DNA from: Clostridiales bacterium DTU069
GTDB lineage: Bacteria; Bacillota; Clostridia; DSM-8532
Direction: 5' to 3'
Assembly: GCA_001512485.1 (NCBI GenBank)
Contig: LFRV01000114.1
Span: forward strand, 1 to 35,470
DNA length: 35,470 nt
Shown here one piece after another: positions 27,471-35,470 of the stretch (position 1 is the first letter of the stretch; every line of letters begins with the position of its first letter). Below the pieces are notes generated by a model. It searched no databases and was not told where the DNA came from. It saw only the letters and a program-made list of their open reading frames with translations. The position numbers and the translations under genes are program-made.

Positions 27471-28904
27471 ATGATCGGGAAAATAGTAAACGGAAAATAC
27501 CGTATTATCGAAAGGCTTGGAACCGGCGGCTCGGGAAAAGTGTATAAAGCCGTACATATCGATTTGAATACATACTGGGCTTTAAAATTTATACCTTCAC
27601 GCGAAAAGTTTGCCGAAAACGAACTGGAGATCCTTAAAAATTTAAATCATCCTGTTTTCCCTCGACTTGTCGATTGCATACGCGAACCGGATTATACAAT
27701 ACTTGTTTATGACTATTATGAAGGGCCGACGCTTAAAAAGCAAATAGAACAGAACGGGAGAATTGAACAGGACAGGGTTTGCCGCTGGGCAATACAGATT
27801 CTTGACGCACTTTCATATATGCATGCTTATGTGCCTGAACCCGTTATTTACAGGGATCTTAAGCCTTCAAACCTGATCGTTCTGCCTGATGAAAGCATAA
27901 AACTTATAGACTTCGGCTCTGCAAGGCTTTATAAAAGCGGCGGCAGCGACGACACGGTTTACCTCGGCACTCCCGGGTATGCGGCACCCGAGCAGTACGG
28001 CTTCGGACAGACCGATGAAAGAACAGATATATATAATTTCGGCATGACGTTATTCCATCTGTTGACCGGAAAACACCCGCTGAATATCGAAACAGAAATG
28101 ACAGGAAAAGAACTTGACGCGGCGGGAGTATCGAATAAATTAAAGCAGATTATTCTAAAATGCATTGAAGCCGATCCTGATCATCGTTACGCGAACACAT
28201 ACGATGTGAAAGAAGCATTCAATAGAATCGGGCTTAAGCCTGTCAGGAATGGAAAACTTGCGGCAATCGGGAAAAACGCCGTGGAAGTAAGCGTTTCAGG
28301 TATACAAAAAGGCGCAGGAGTAACGCATTTTTGTTTTATGTTTGGTATATGGCTTCAAAACCATGGTTTTAAAACCGCTGTCATAGAATACTGCCAAAAC
28401 CGGGATTTGCTCGCGTTGTGCAAGCTTATTGGAAAAGACAACATATATGCCAAATACGGTTATTACCGGATTCAAGGTCTATCTGTTTTCCCTTCGATGG
28501 ACCAGGAAAAAATAGATTCTTTCTGCAGGGCCGATTTTGATTATATCATTATCGATTACGGCATATATGACGAGTATGTTGCGCAAATGCTCCGGAGAAG
28601 CGATGTCAAGCTTGTAATCGCGCCCGGTGCCGACTGGAAAATGCCCCAGGTTCGATTTTTTATGGACAAATTCGGAAATATCTTTGACGATCGCAATACC
28701 TTTATGTTATTCCCAATGCAGGACCGAAGATCGATTAATGTTATAAAATCTTACTTCAGGTTCAGGAACATCATTACGGTTCCGTATGCGTCAAATCCCT
28801 GGAAACAGGATAATAAACTGAAATCAGAGATCGAGAAACTATACAGCAGACTATTCCAAACAGAAATCTCCGCTTTAAGGAGGAAAAATGAATGGCATTT
28901 TTGA
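27471..28904 (+). CDS. Ser/Thr protein kinase fused to a degenerate MinD/ParA-like domain
   Basis: The 477-aa protein has an N-terminal Hanks-type kinase (about 8-255). It shows the glycine loop LGTGGSGKVY, catalytic lysine K39, αC Glu near 51-53, catalytic YRDLKPSN with D129 (YRD instead of HRD), the metal motif DFG at 147-149, and GYAAPEQYG. All catalytic residues are present, so it should be active. The C-terminal half (about 260-477) is MinD-like. It has SGIQKGAGVTH in place of Walker A (no lysine at the usual place) and FDYIIIDYG at the Walker B position. There is no transmembrane segment, unlike PASTA kinases. The ATG has GAGG 8 nt upstream. It is the first gene of the operon; its 3' end overlaps the next gene by 13 nt. 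Confidence 0.85.
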   Translation: MIGKIVNGKYRIIERLGTGGSGKVYKAVHIDLNTYWALKFIPSREKFAENELEILKNLNHPVFPRLVDCIREPDYTILVYDYYEGPTLKKQIEQNGRIEQDRVCRWAIQILDALSYMHAYVPEPVIYRDLKPSNLIVLPDESIKLIDFGSARLYKSGGSDDTVYLGTPGYAAPEQYGFGQTDERTDIYNFGMTLFHLLTGKHPLNIETEMTGKELDAAGVSNKLKQIILKCIEADPDHRYANTYDVKEAFNRIGLKPVRNGKLAAIGKNAVEVSVSGIQKGAGVTHFCFMFGIWLQNHGFKTAVIEYCQNRDLLALCKLIGKDNIYAKYGYYRIQGLSVFPSMDQEKIDSFCRADFDYIIIDYGIYDEYVAQMLRRSDVKLVIAPGADWKMPQVRFFMDKFGNIFDDRNTFMLFPMQDRRSINVIKSYFRFRNIITVPYASNPWKQDNKLKSEIEKLYSRLFQTEISALRRKNEWHF

Positions 28905-29797
28905 AAAAAAAGAAAAGGCTATCATTTACAATACTTGCCGGTATTCTTTTCATTATCATTGTATCGGTTGTTTCAGGCGGAGCGTATTATTTTCATATTA
29001 TGCAGATAAATTCGGTCAGAGAAAGCTATAGTGCGCAAATTCTTGAATTGAAATATGATATCAATTCACTTGAACGTAAGGTTTACGTTCCAAAAGACGA
29101 CATCCCGTGCGGCACCGTTTTATCTGAAGAACTTTTTTCAAAGGAACAAATGAAACTTGATATATCCCAGGATAGTTTAATCGATGAATCCGATTTCGGA
29201 AAAGTGAACATAGCTGCGTTACAGGCAGGAATACCTGTGTTTAAGTTTATGACCGCCGACAGTGATATAAATGACGATGTCAGGGAGCTTGAATTTAATA
29301 TGTTTATGATACAAACAAACCAGAACGTCGGTGATTATGTCGATATAAGGATTACATTTCCAAACGGGGAGGATTATATCGTTATAAGCAAGAAGCGTCT
29401 GAAAACTCTTAACAAGGCGGAGAATCTTATCAGTTTTCGGCTTGATGAAACAGAGATACACAGGATAAACAGCGCGGTGATTGACGCTTATATTCATCCG
29501 GGAACAAAAATTTACACAGTTGCATATGTTCTTCCGGAACTTCAGAATGAGGCTGTACCTTATTATCCTGTAAATTTTGACGTCCTCGAGCTTATGAGAA
29601 ACGATCCGAACATATTGAAAAAAGCAGGCGATGCGCTAGCGAGAGAAGCACGCAGGCAGTTGGAAGAAAACCTTGAAGCAATGACAAACGAAAACATATC
29701 AAGGGTTGTATCGGGTGTAAACGCTGAAATAGCAAAAAACAGCGAAATACGAAAAGAAGCTGAAAAGGACGAAAAAGCTGAAAATAAGCAGCAGTGA
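28892..29797 (+). CDS. SAF-domain (CpaB/RcpC-like) membrane protein
   Basis: CpaB/RcpC proteins of Tad systems sit in the envelope and link to the secretion channel. The 301-aa protein has one N-terminal membrane helix (about 10-32), a short coiled segment, then a SAF domain starting near residue 66 (YVPKDDIPCGTVLSEELF), and a beta-rich second domain. The C terminus (about 235-301) is charged and helical, ending in a Lys/Glu-rich tail. The ATG at 28892 lies 9 nt after GGAGG, inside the end of the kinase gene. The Gram-positive setting means it has no outer membrane secretin to contact; what it binds is unknown. Confidence 0.7.
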   Translation: MAFLKKKKRLSFTILAGILFIIIVSVVSGGAYYFHIMQINSVRESYSAQILELKYDINSLERKVYVPKDDIPCGTVLSEELFSKEQMKLDISQDSLIDESDFGKVNIAALQAGIPVFKFMTADSDINDDVRELEFNMFMIQTNQNVGDYVDIRITFPNGEDYIVISKKRLKTLNKAENLISFRLDETEIHRINSAVIDAYIHPGTKIYTVAYVLPELQNEAVPYYPVNFDVLELMRNDPNILKKAGDALAREARRQLEENLEAMTNENISRVVSGVNAEIAKNSEIRKEAEKDEKAENKQQ

Positions 29798-29869
29798 TTT
29801 CAAACAGATTAGTTTATGCGTTTAGGCAAAATACCTGTCTATACAAATTTATCTTAAAGGAGAGATATA

Positions 29870-30547
29870 GTGCCAAAACAGCAAATCAGGCTTGGATTTA
29901 TCGGGTTTTGTAAAACGGATTTAATACTGTATTTGTCGAGGATAATAAATTCGCTTGGAGAGAAAGCCGCAATCGTAGACCGTTCCTCCGGTCACGAACT
30001 TATTTATTCGGTCCCCGTCGGGATATACGCAAAAGACAGGCTTGATTACAGGGGAGTCGAGGTTTTTCTTGACTGCGGCGCAACAGAGCTTATAGAACTG
30101 CCTTTGGATGATATTTATGCCGTACTTGTTGATTATGGAATAAACGGGAATGCATCAGGCGAATTAAAATGCATGGATGCTGTGTTTGTTGTTTGCGATA
30201 TGCAAAAACACCATCTTGTACCTTTATCAAACTATTTATCGAGGGCGGCGGAAATACGGAATATAATACGTGTTTACCGCGATATGCCATCGGGCAAAAT
30301 AACGGCCCGCTATGCGGATTCATTGCTGAATATCGAAAACAACGCGAATATTATAGCAAAGTATGAGTTCCCTTTAAATGAAACTGAATATGCTGTCCGG
30401 CTGACAAGCCAATATGACGATATTTTCAAATTCAACAGAATACCGGCGGAATTAAGCCAAATGCTTCTCGATTGTGTAATCGAACTTTTCGGTATCGACA
30501 AGAAAACCGCCGTAAAAGCGTTAAAAAAAGCACAACGCGGAGGTTAA
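29870..30547 (+). CDS. degenerate MinD-like protein (no P-loop)
   Basis: A 225-aa protein whose start aligns by eye with a MinD/ParA fold: RLGFIGFCKTDLILYLSRII at the place of the P-loop helix, then KAAIVDRSS where MinD has the first Asp. The Walker A glycines and lysine are mostly lost (GFCKTDL). Segments VEVFLDCG and YAVLVDYG look like core strands; MDAVFVVCDMQ is the third. ATP binding is unlikely, so a scaffold or partner role is inferred. The GTG start has AAGGAGAG 6 nt upstream. It ends 4 nt before the next gene. Confidence 0.55.
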   Translation: MPKQQIRLGFIGFCKTDLILYLSRIINSLGEKAAIVDRSSGHELIYSVPVGIYAKDRLDYRGVEVFLDCGATELIELPLDDIYAVLVDYGINGNASGELKCMDAVFVVCDMQKHHLVPLSNYLSRAAEIRNIIRVYRDMPSGKITARYADSLLNIENNANIIAKYEFPLNETEYAVRLTSQYDDIFKFNRIPAELSQMLLDCVIELFGIDKKTAVKALKKAQRGG

Positions 30548-30551
30548 CGCA

Positions 30552-31355
30552 ATGCAGATATCTTTTTGGAGCAATTACCACCAGGTTGGAACAACGTATA
30601 ATATGGCAGCGGTTTCGATAATGATTGCGCTTGAATACAGGATGAGAATTCTTTTAGCTCATGCTCACTTTGACAAAAGCAGTCTGGAGCACGCATTCCT
30701 TGAGAAGAAATATATAAGGCATGAGCTTACCGATTTATCCGATACAGGAATAGACGCTTTAAGCCGGGCTATAAAATTTAACAGGCTTGAAAAGGAAGAT
30801 GTTTCGAACTATACCACAACTGTTTTAAAAAACAGGCTTGATCTGTTAATTGGAACTAGGAATACAAACAGGGATATTTTTATAAACAATATCAAAGAAT
30901 CAATAAATAAGATACTTCAGTCTGCAGGCGGCTTTTACGATCTTGTCTTTGTCGATACGGCGCCGGGTATCAATGAAATCAGCCTAAAAATACTGGAGAA
31001 ATCGGACATCGTTGTCATAAACCTTACACAGAGCATTCATGTCTTGGAAGACTATCTGTCTAATTTTTCAGGCCTTAACGATAACCTGCTTTTTATTCTC
31101 GGCAAATACGACAGCGACTCCAAATATAACCTGAAAGCTATTAGAAAAAGGTTCGGAATTCAGGATATCTATACAATACCTTACAATATCGGTTTTGTCG
31201 ACGCATGCTCGGAAAGCAGTGCGGTTGATTTCTTCATCAGAAACTCTGGAGCCGGCAAACACGATATACATTATACGTTCATAAGCAGCGTGAGGGAAAC
31301 CGCAGAAGCGATACTTAATCGTATAGGCATCGACGCCATGCAAAAAAGGGCATAA
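30552..31355 (+). CDS. MinD/TadZ-like protein with atypical Walker A
   Basis: A 267-aa protein of the MinD/ParA family. ISFWSNYHQVGTTYNMAAVS stands at the P-loop; the deviant-Walker lysine residues are replaced (VGTTYN). FYDLVFVDTAPG is a good Walker B/switch, and SDIVVINLTQS and the LDDNLLF-type strand follow. The C-terminal part has DIYTIPYNIGFVDACSESSAVDFF. A TadZ-like localisation role in the secretion machine is likely. GGAGG at 30539-30543 sets the ATG at 30552. It precedes the ATPase gene by 15 nt. Confidence 0.65.
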   Translation: MQISFWSNYHQVGTTYNMAAVSIMIALEYRMRILLAHAHFDKSSLEHAFLEKKYIRHELTDLSDTGIDALSRAIKFNRLEKEDVSNYTTTVLKNRLDLLIGTRNTNRDIFINNIKESINKILQSAGGFYDLVFVDTAPGINEISLKILEKSDIVVINLTQSIHVLEDYLSNFSGLNDNLLFILGKYDSDSKYNLKAIRKRFGIQDIYTIPYNIGFVDACSESSAVDFFIRNSGAGKHDIHYTFISSVRETAEAILNRIGIDAMQKRA

Positions 31356-31370
31356 AAGAGGAAACAAATA

Positions 31371-33233
31371 ATGAACGAAGTTATAATTATTTTAATTTCA
31401 GTCGCGTTTTTATCTTTTCTAATATATTATTTTAGAAATAGCCGTCCGGCAGAAATCAGAAGTGTCCTGGAAGAAGAGGACAAGTTTTCTGTTGAAACAA
31501 TTGTAAAATTTATCAGGGACTCTTTTAATGAGATCCTTAACACAAACCTATATGAAATGAACATAACAAGGGAGGAGTTCAACAAAAGAATACACAACAA
31601 AAACCGCCTTCGAAGAGCTTTAAAAACCTGTACGTACGGCGATGTAAACGCAAAAAACTATATAAAAGATTTTATAAAAGATATACTTGTTAAATCGTAC
31701 AAGGTTGATGAGAACAATATTAACGAAATAATTAGTTTCAACACCCCTAAAGACCTTACGCTGCATGATAAGTTTGAAATACTTTTGTATCACTATAAGA
31801 AAAAATACGGTTACCGCGCATTGGAGATCCTTATAACCGAAAACAATCTGGATGCCCCAAAGTCTGTCGGGGAAGGGGTGTCATATGTTATTACTGCTGA
31901 CGATATAGAAAGACTTTTCGCGATGAAGCACTATTTATTCAAAAACACGTTTGAAGATAAGCTAAACATAGTTGCCCAGAGGATATACCAGTTATATAAA
32001 GGCCACGGTGTTATCGATGAAATAAGGGATATGCGCATAGACGGCGTATCGGGAGGAGTTTCGGGCATACCTCCTACATTTCACGAAGAAACGGATTTAT
32101 CGGTAAGCATTCCAATAGTGTCCGATCTTCCGTCAAGCTATGACTCTGTCTGGATTTTCTTTAAAGGAAAAACGATACATCTTTCGTTTTTAAGCTTTGG
32201 TTCGGAATCGGAACTTATAAGGGTATGCAAAAACATATACCGCTACAATTACCCCGGGCAGCTAAGCGAAAGCAACGGATACAAGGTCAACGAAATGAAA
32301 GACGGCAGCAGGGTCGTTGTTGTAAGACCTCCTTTTGCTGAATCATGGGCGTTTTTCGTAAGAAAGTTCGACAGCATCGAAAAAGCGGAGCCGGAGGAAT
32401 TAATCACCGACAAATATAACGAAATACCGATAACGCTTATAAAGTGGCTTGTAAAAGGATGCAGGGTTACGGCGATAACAGGCTCGCAGGGAACGGGAAA
32501 AACAACACTCCTCATGGCTATCATAAAATACATTAATCCTGCTTTTACGCTGAGAATTCAGGAAATGGCTTTTGAACTTCATCTTAGAAAAATATATCCG
32601 GAAAGAAACATATTAACGTTCCGTGAAACATCTACGATATCCGGCCAGGAAGGCCTTGATCTTCAGAAAAAAACCGACGGAACCGTTAATATTCTCGGCG
32701 AAGTTGCAACAGCTCCTGTCAGTTCATGGATGATCCAGATGTCGCAGGTGGCAAGCATGTTCACAATATTTACTCACCATGCGAAAACAACGGAAAACCT
32801 CGTTAAATCACTGCGGAACAATCTATTGCAGACAGGGGAGTTCAATAATGAAAAAATCGCCGAGCAGCAGGTTGCCGATGTTGTCAATTTTGACATTCAT
32901 CTGACAAAAGATATTTCAGGGCACAGGTACATAGAAAGGATTACCGAAATAATCCCCGTTGAAATTGACGATTACCCCGAAATCCCGTCAACCGACGGTG
33001 AAAATGATATAAATCAATTCCTGTCAATTACCCGCGAATTTTACAGGCGCATGACCGACAGGAAAATATTTGTCACAAAAGACATTGTAATATATGATAA
33101 TGGGGCATATAAGGCTGTTTCAAAACCGAGTACTGCGCAGATTTCAGAAATTATGAAAAACCTTAACGATGAAGAAAGGTCTGAATTTGATAAATACTTA
33201 AACACGTATTTTCCGGAGAGTGAAAGTGCATGA
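31371..33233 (+). CDS. membrane-anchored CpaF/TadA-like ATPase (divergent)
   Basis: A 620-aa secretion ATPase of the type II/IV family. It begins with an N-terminal membrane helix (about 3-22), unusual for CpaF proteins. A long helical region (about 35-200) lies before the core. Walker A is GSQGTGKTT with K377, and the acidic region LTFRETSTISGQEGLD follows. Walker B is ILGEVATAP with E444, and the histidine box is IFTHHAKTTENLVKSLRNNL. The motifs are present though far from the cpaF at 20361. AGAGGAAAC lies before the ATG. It overlaps the next gene by 4 nt (ATGA), so they are translationally coupled. Confidence 0.85.
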   Translation: MNEVIIILISVAFLSFLIYYFRNSRPAEIRSVLEEEDKFSVETIVKFIRDSFNEILNTNLYEMNITREEFNKRIHNKNRLRRALKTCTYGDVNAKNYIKDFIKDILVKSYKVDENNINEIISFNTPKDLTLHDKFEILLYHYKKKYGYRALEILITENNLDAPKSVGEGVSYVITADDIERLFAMKHYLFKNTFEDKLNIVAQRIYQLYKGHGVIDEIRDMRIDGVSGGVSGIPPTFHEETDLSVSIPIVSDLPSSYDSVWIFFKGKTIHLSFLSFGSESELIRVCKNIYRYNYPGQLSESNGYKVNEMKDGSRVVVVRPPFAESWAFFVRKFDSIEKAEPEELITDKYNEIPITLIKWLVKGCRVTAITGSQGTGKTTLLMAIIKYINPAFTLRIQEMAFELHLRKIYPERNILTFRETSTISGQEGLDLQKKTDGTVNILGEVATAPVSSWMIQMSQVASMFTIFTHHAKTTENLVKSLRNNLLQTGEFNNEKIAEQQVADVVNFDIHLTKDISGHRYIERITEIIPVEIDDYPEIPSTDGENDINQFLSITREFYRRMTDRKIFVTKDIVIYDNGAYKAVSKPSTAQISEIMKNLNDEERSEFDKYLNTYFPESESA

Positions 33234-35248
33234 ATACTGACAAGGCTGTTACGGTATTGATTATAGCAATGCTTGCCGTCGCTGCTATAGCCGCAATAGC
33301 ATGTATGCTGCTTATGCAGATCAGAAAAAGAAATGAACTGAAAGTGGAACTGAAACATAAGAAAGACTTTCTTTATTCCGTTTATATACTCTGCGGCAGG
33401 ATTTTACCGCTTAAAAAATATATGCAGAAAATCAGAAAGCGAATAGAACTTATCGACCTGTCGGATGACTGGACAATAAGCCGCAAAACAATACGCTTTA
33501 CTCTTATTTCAGTTGGAATTACTCTTTTCGTATTTATTTTTCTGGTTATATTCAGCACGAACCTGTATTTTTTGATAATTTCCGTTTTTACTGTATTTGT
33601 TCTTCATAAGCAAATTATAAGAATGCTCGTTGAAAAGATTGATAACAAGCTGTTGAAGCAGTTTGGTTCGTTTCTGGAAAATGTCAGGCATCATTATCAT
33701 GAACATGGGATGATTGATGAAGCGATTTTTGACAGCATCGATGAATGCGGCTATGAAATCTCCCTCCACGCAAACCTGCTCTATGAGGTTTTAACCGCGG
33801 CAAACGCCGAAGAACGTATCGAACAATACAATGAAACAGCGCCGAATAAATATATTAAAACTTTTTTATCAATGTGTTACCTTGTCATGCGATTCGGTGA
33901 CAAACAGGCAGACGGCAAATCCATTTACCTTACAAATCTCAATTACCTTAAGCAGGAAATAAACCTTGAACTCCTGCGCCGTGAAAAACTCAGCTATTTG
34001 TTTCAAAGCCTGTCGGCCATAGCCGTTTTGCCGATATTTGCGGTAAAACCGCTTGAAAAATGGGCGATTTCGAACATCCCGGAGCTTGTTGAATACTATG
34101 ACGGCGCATACGGTTTTGTCTGCCTGATAGTTTTGTTTGTTCTCGCATTTGGAGCGTACCAGTTAATAACAAGGCTTCAAAGCAGTACAACGTACGCTCC
34201 GATTGAAAATACACCTTTTGATTTTCTTGTGAGACTCAAGTTTCTCAGAAACGCAATAGACGGCATGATAGAAAGAAATTTTCATAAAGCGAACAAATAT
34301 GACAGGTTATTGAAAAAGACCAGCGCGGAAATAAGCATTAACCGTTTTTACGCAAGGCAGATTGGCTTTGCAGCGATAGCATTTGTAATGTCTTTAGGAG
34401 TTTTTATAAACATACATACAATCGTGAGAAATAATGTGTTAAATTCAACTATCAGCAGTAAAATAGCAAACCTGAACGGGCAGATCACCACCGAAGAACA
34501 AATCAAAATAACAGAAAGCGACAGGAAATTTATCCTCAACTTCAGCGGGAAAAAAGTATCGTACGGTGAAATATACGAAGCAGTGGCCGCAAGCGGTGAA
34601 TATACCGATTCCCGCCAGGCCGATATCGCGGCTAAAAGGATATATGACAAATTAACCGTATATAACAGCCACTATCTTAAATGGTGGGAGCTTCTTGTTT
34701 CAATTATTGTTTCCGTCACCGCATATTACCTGCCGTGGTGGATGCTTTTGTTCCGTGAACGCGTATTGAGAATGAACATGGAAGACGAAGTAATGCAGTT
34801 TCATACGATTATCCTTATGCTCATGCATATTGAAAGAATCCATGTAGAAGACATACTTTTCTGGATGGAACAGTTCGCCGTTATTTTCAAATCGTCGCTA
34901 TCGAAATGCATCAATAATTTTGAATACGGCGACAGGCAGGCGCTTGAACAGCTTGCAATCGACGAGCCTTACATTCCTTTTGTAAGGATTGTCGAAAACC
35001 TTCAGACTGCTGCTGATAAAATCTCAATCAGCGAGGCCTTTGACGAGCTTAAATCAGAAAGAGAGTATTACCAGGAAAAAAGAAAGCAGGATAATGAAAT
35101 ACTCGTGAACAAAAAAGGAATGTGGGGAAAGATGATTGCGTTTATACCTTTGGGCGCAACCATCTTTTTATATATGATACTGCCGTTTATAATGGTCAGC
35201 GCGGCGCAAATGAAAAACTTTTCGGATGAAATAAGCAAAATTTTATAA
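33230..35248 (+). CDS. TadB/TadC-like fused inner-membrane platform protein
   Basis: Platform proteins of Tad systems (two T2SF proteins, TadB and TadC) transmit ATPase work to the pilus. This 672-aa protein appears to join both. Membrane segments are at about 8-30, 85-121 (two), 250-270, 298-317, 378-400, 478-505 and 640-662. Two cytoplasmic helical regions, one after the first cluster (FGSFLENVRHHYHEHGMIDEA, in part) and one late (MQFHTIILMLMHIERIHVED, EDILFWMEQF), look like the paired T2SF domains. The GGAGAG site is about 9 nt before the ATG. Assignment rests on layout, membrane pattern and context rather than clear signature residues. Confidence 0.7.
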   Translation: MNTDKAVTVLIIAMLAVAAIAAIACMLLMQIRKRNELKVELKHKKDFLYSVYILCGRILPLKKYMQKIRKRIELIDLSDDWTISRKTIRFTLISVGITLFVFIFLVIFSTNLYFLIISVFTVFVLHKQIIRMLVEKIDNKLLKQFGSFLENVRHHYHEHGMIDEAIFDSIDECGYEISLHANLLYEVLTAANAEERIEQYNETAPNKYIKTFLSMCYLVMRFGDKQADGKSIYLTNLNYLKQEINLELLRREKLSYLFQSLSAIAVLPIFAVKPLEKWAISNIPELVEYYDGAYGFVCLIVLFVLAFGAYQLITRLQSSTTYAPIENTPFDFLVRLKFLRNAIDGMIERNFHKANKYDRLLKKTSAEISINRFYARQIGFAAIAFVMSLGVFINIHTIVRNNVLNSTISSKIANLNGQITTEEQIKITESDRKFILNFSGKKVSYGEIYEAVAASGEYTDSRQADIAAKRIYDKLTVYNSHYLKWWELLVSIIVSVTAYYLPWWMLLFRERVLRMNMEDEVMQFHTIILMLMHIERIHVEDILFWMEQFAVIFKSSLSKCINNFEYGDRQALEQLAIDEPYIPFVRIVENLQTAADKISISEAFDELKSEREYYQEKRKQDNEILVNKKGMWGKMIAFIPLGATIFLYMILPFIMVSAAQMKNFSDEISKIL

Positions 35249-35264
35249 GAAAGGAGTATTTACG

Positions 35265-35470
35265 ATGGAGAATTCATTAAAAGCAATTATAATCGGAGCA
35301 GGCGTAGTAATAACAATGATAGTTGTATCAATCGGTTTTTTGTTAATGCGTTCCGGTCAAAGCACAGCGCAGAACGCAATTAACAGGCTTGACCAAATCA
35401 GCTCGGAAATGTCGGAATCCCAGTACACAATGTATGACGGAATGGAAATACGAGGAAGCGAAGTCGTTAA
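35265..35470 (+). CDS. pilin-like small membrane protein (truncated by the window end)
   Basis: Only the first 68 codons are seen. A short N-terminal stretch (MENSLKA) precedes one membrane helix (about 7-28, IIIGAGVVITMIVVSIGFLL), then a polar helix (TAQNAINRLDQISSEM) and YTMYDGMEIRGSEVV. This pattern, a short basic/polar start, a hydrophobic helix, then a YDG…GSEVV motif, recalls small candidate pilin proteins in clostridial Tad-like clusters. No Flp-type prepilin cleavage motif is obvious. AAGGAG is upstream and the gene follows the platform gene by 16 nt. Confidence 0.6.
   Translation, partial: MENSLKAIIIGAGVVITMIVVSIGFLLMRSGQSTAQNAINRLDQISSEMSESQYTMYDGMEIRGSEVV

Overview
The window looks like a chromosome segment of a spore-forming, low-to-mid GC member of the Clostridia (Firmicutes). 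The signs are strong AGGAGG-type ribosome binding sites with several GTG/TTG starts, a YunB-type sporulation protein, SLH (S-layer anchoring) repeats, an AbrB regulator with a CxxC/CxxC tail, a dgt-dnaG-rpoD cluster and a short-form EF-Ts. No species is claimed. Nearly every gene is on the + strand; the exception is a CapA-like lipoprotein gene convergent with topA.

Layout. (1) 1-3640: topA with its own promoter, and the convergent lipoprotein gene ending 1 nt away. (2) 3641-4858: about 1.2 kb without a credible gene. It holds two 204-bp foldback elements with 18-bp terminal inverted repeats, each inside weaker outer inverted repeats, then the leader of the next operon. (3) 4859-12780: a seven-gene branched-chain amino acid operon, leuC-leuD-leuB-ilvB-ilvD-ilvN-ilvC, closed by a terminator; leuA and ilvA are not in the window. 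(4) 13058-17778: an AbrB-like regulator, then dgt, dnaG and rpoD (replication/transcription core). RpoD carries a 14-residue tandem repeat near its N terminus. (5) 17851-21614: yunB, an HD-domain hydrolase, and a TadZ/CpaE-like plus CpaF/TadA ATPase pair lacking pilin or membrane-platform genes. (6) 21743-23568: a secreted CAP-domain / chitobiase-C-like / SLH surface protein broken by a one-base frameshift. (7) 23781-27114: rpsB-tsf-pyrH-frr plus a small ORF, driven by a near-consensus promoter. The rpsB leader can fold into a pseudoknot around a terminator-like hairpin. (8) 27360-35470 (runs off the end): a compact operon for a divergent Tad/Flp-like type II/IV secretion machine. It encodes a Ser/Thr kinase fused to a MinD-like domain, a SAF/CpaB-like membrane protein, two MinD-like proteins with degenerate P-loops, a membrane-anchored CpaF-like ATPase, a TadB+TadC-like fusion and a pilin-like small membrane protein.

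How the genes work together. Region 8 is the most unusual. The assembly ATPase, inner-membrane platform, SAF protein and candidate pilin are all present, but the TadZ role seems spread over three degenerate MinD-like modules, one fused to a kinase. A perfect 18-bp palindrome overlaps the -35 box of the likely operon promoter, so the system is probably regulated as a unit. The separate TadZ-CpaF pair in region 5 looks like a more conventional but incomplete Tad motor. All functional calls come from reading motifs; no database search was run.
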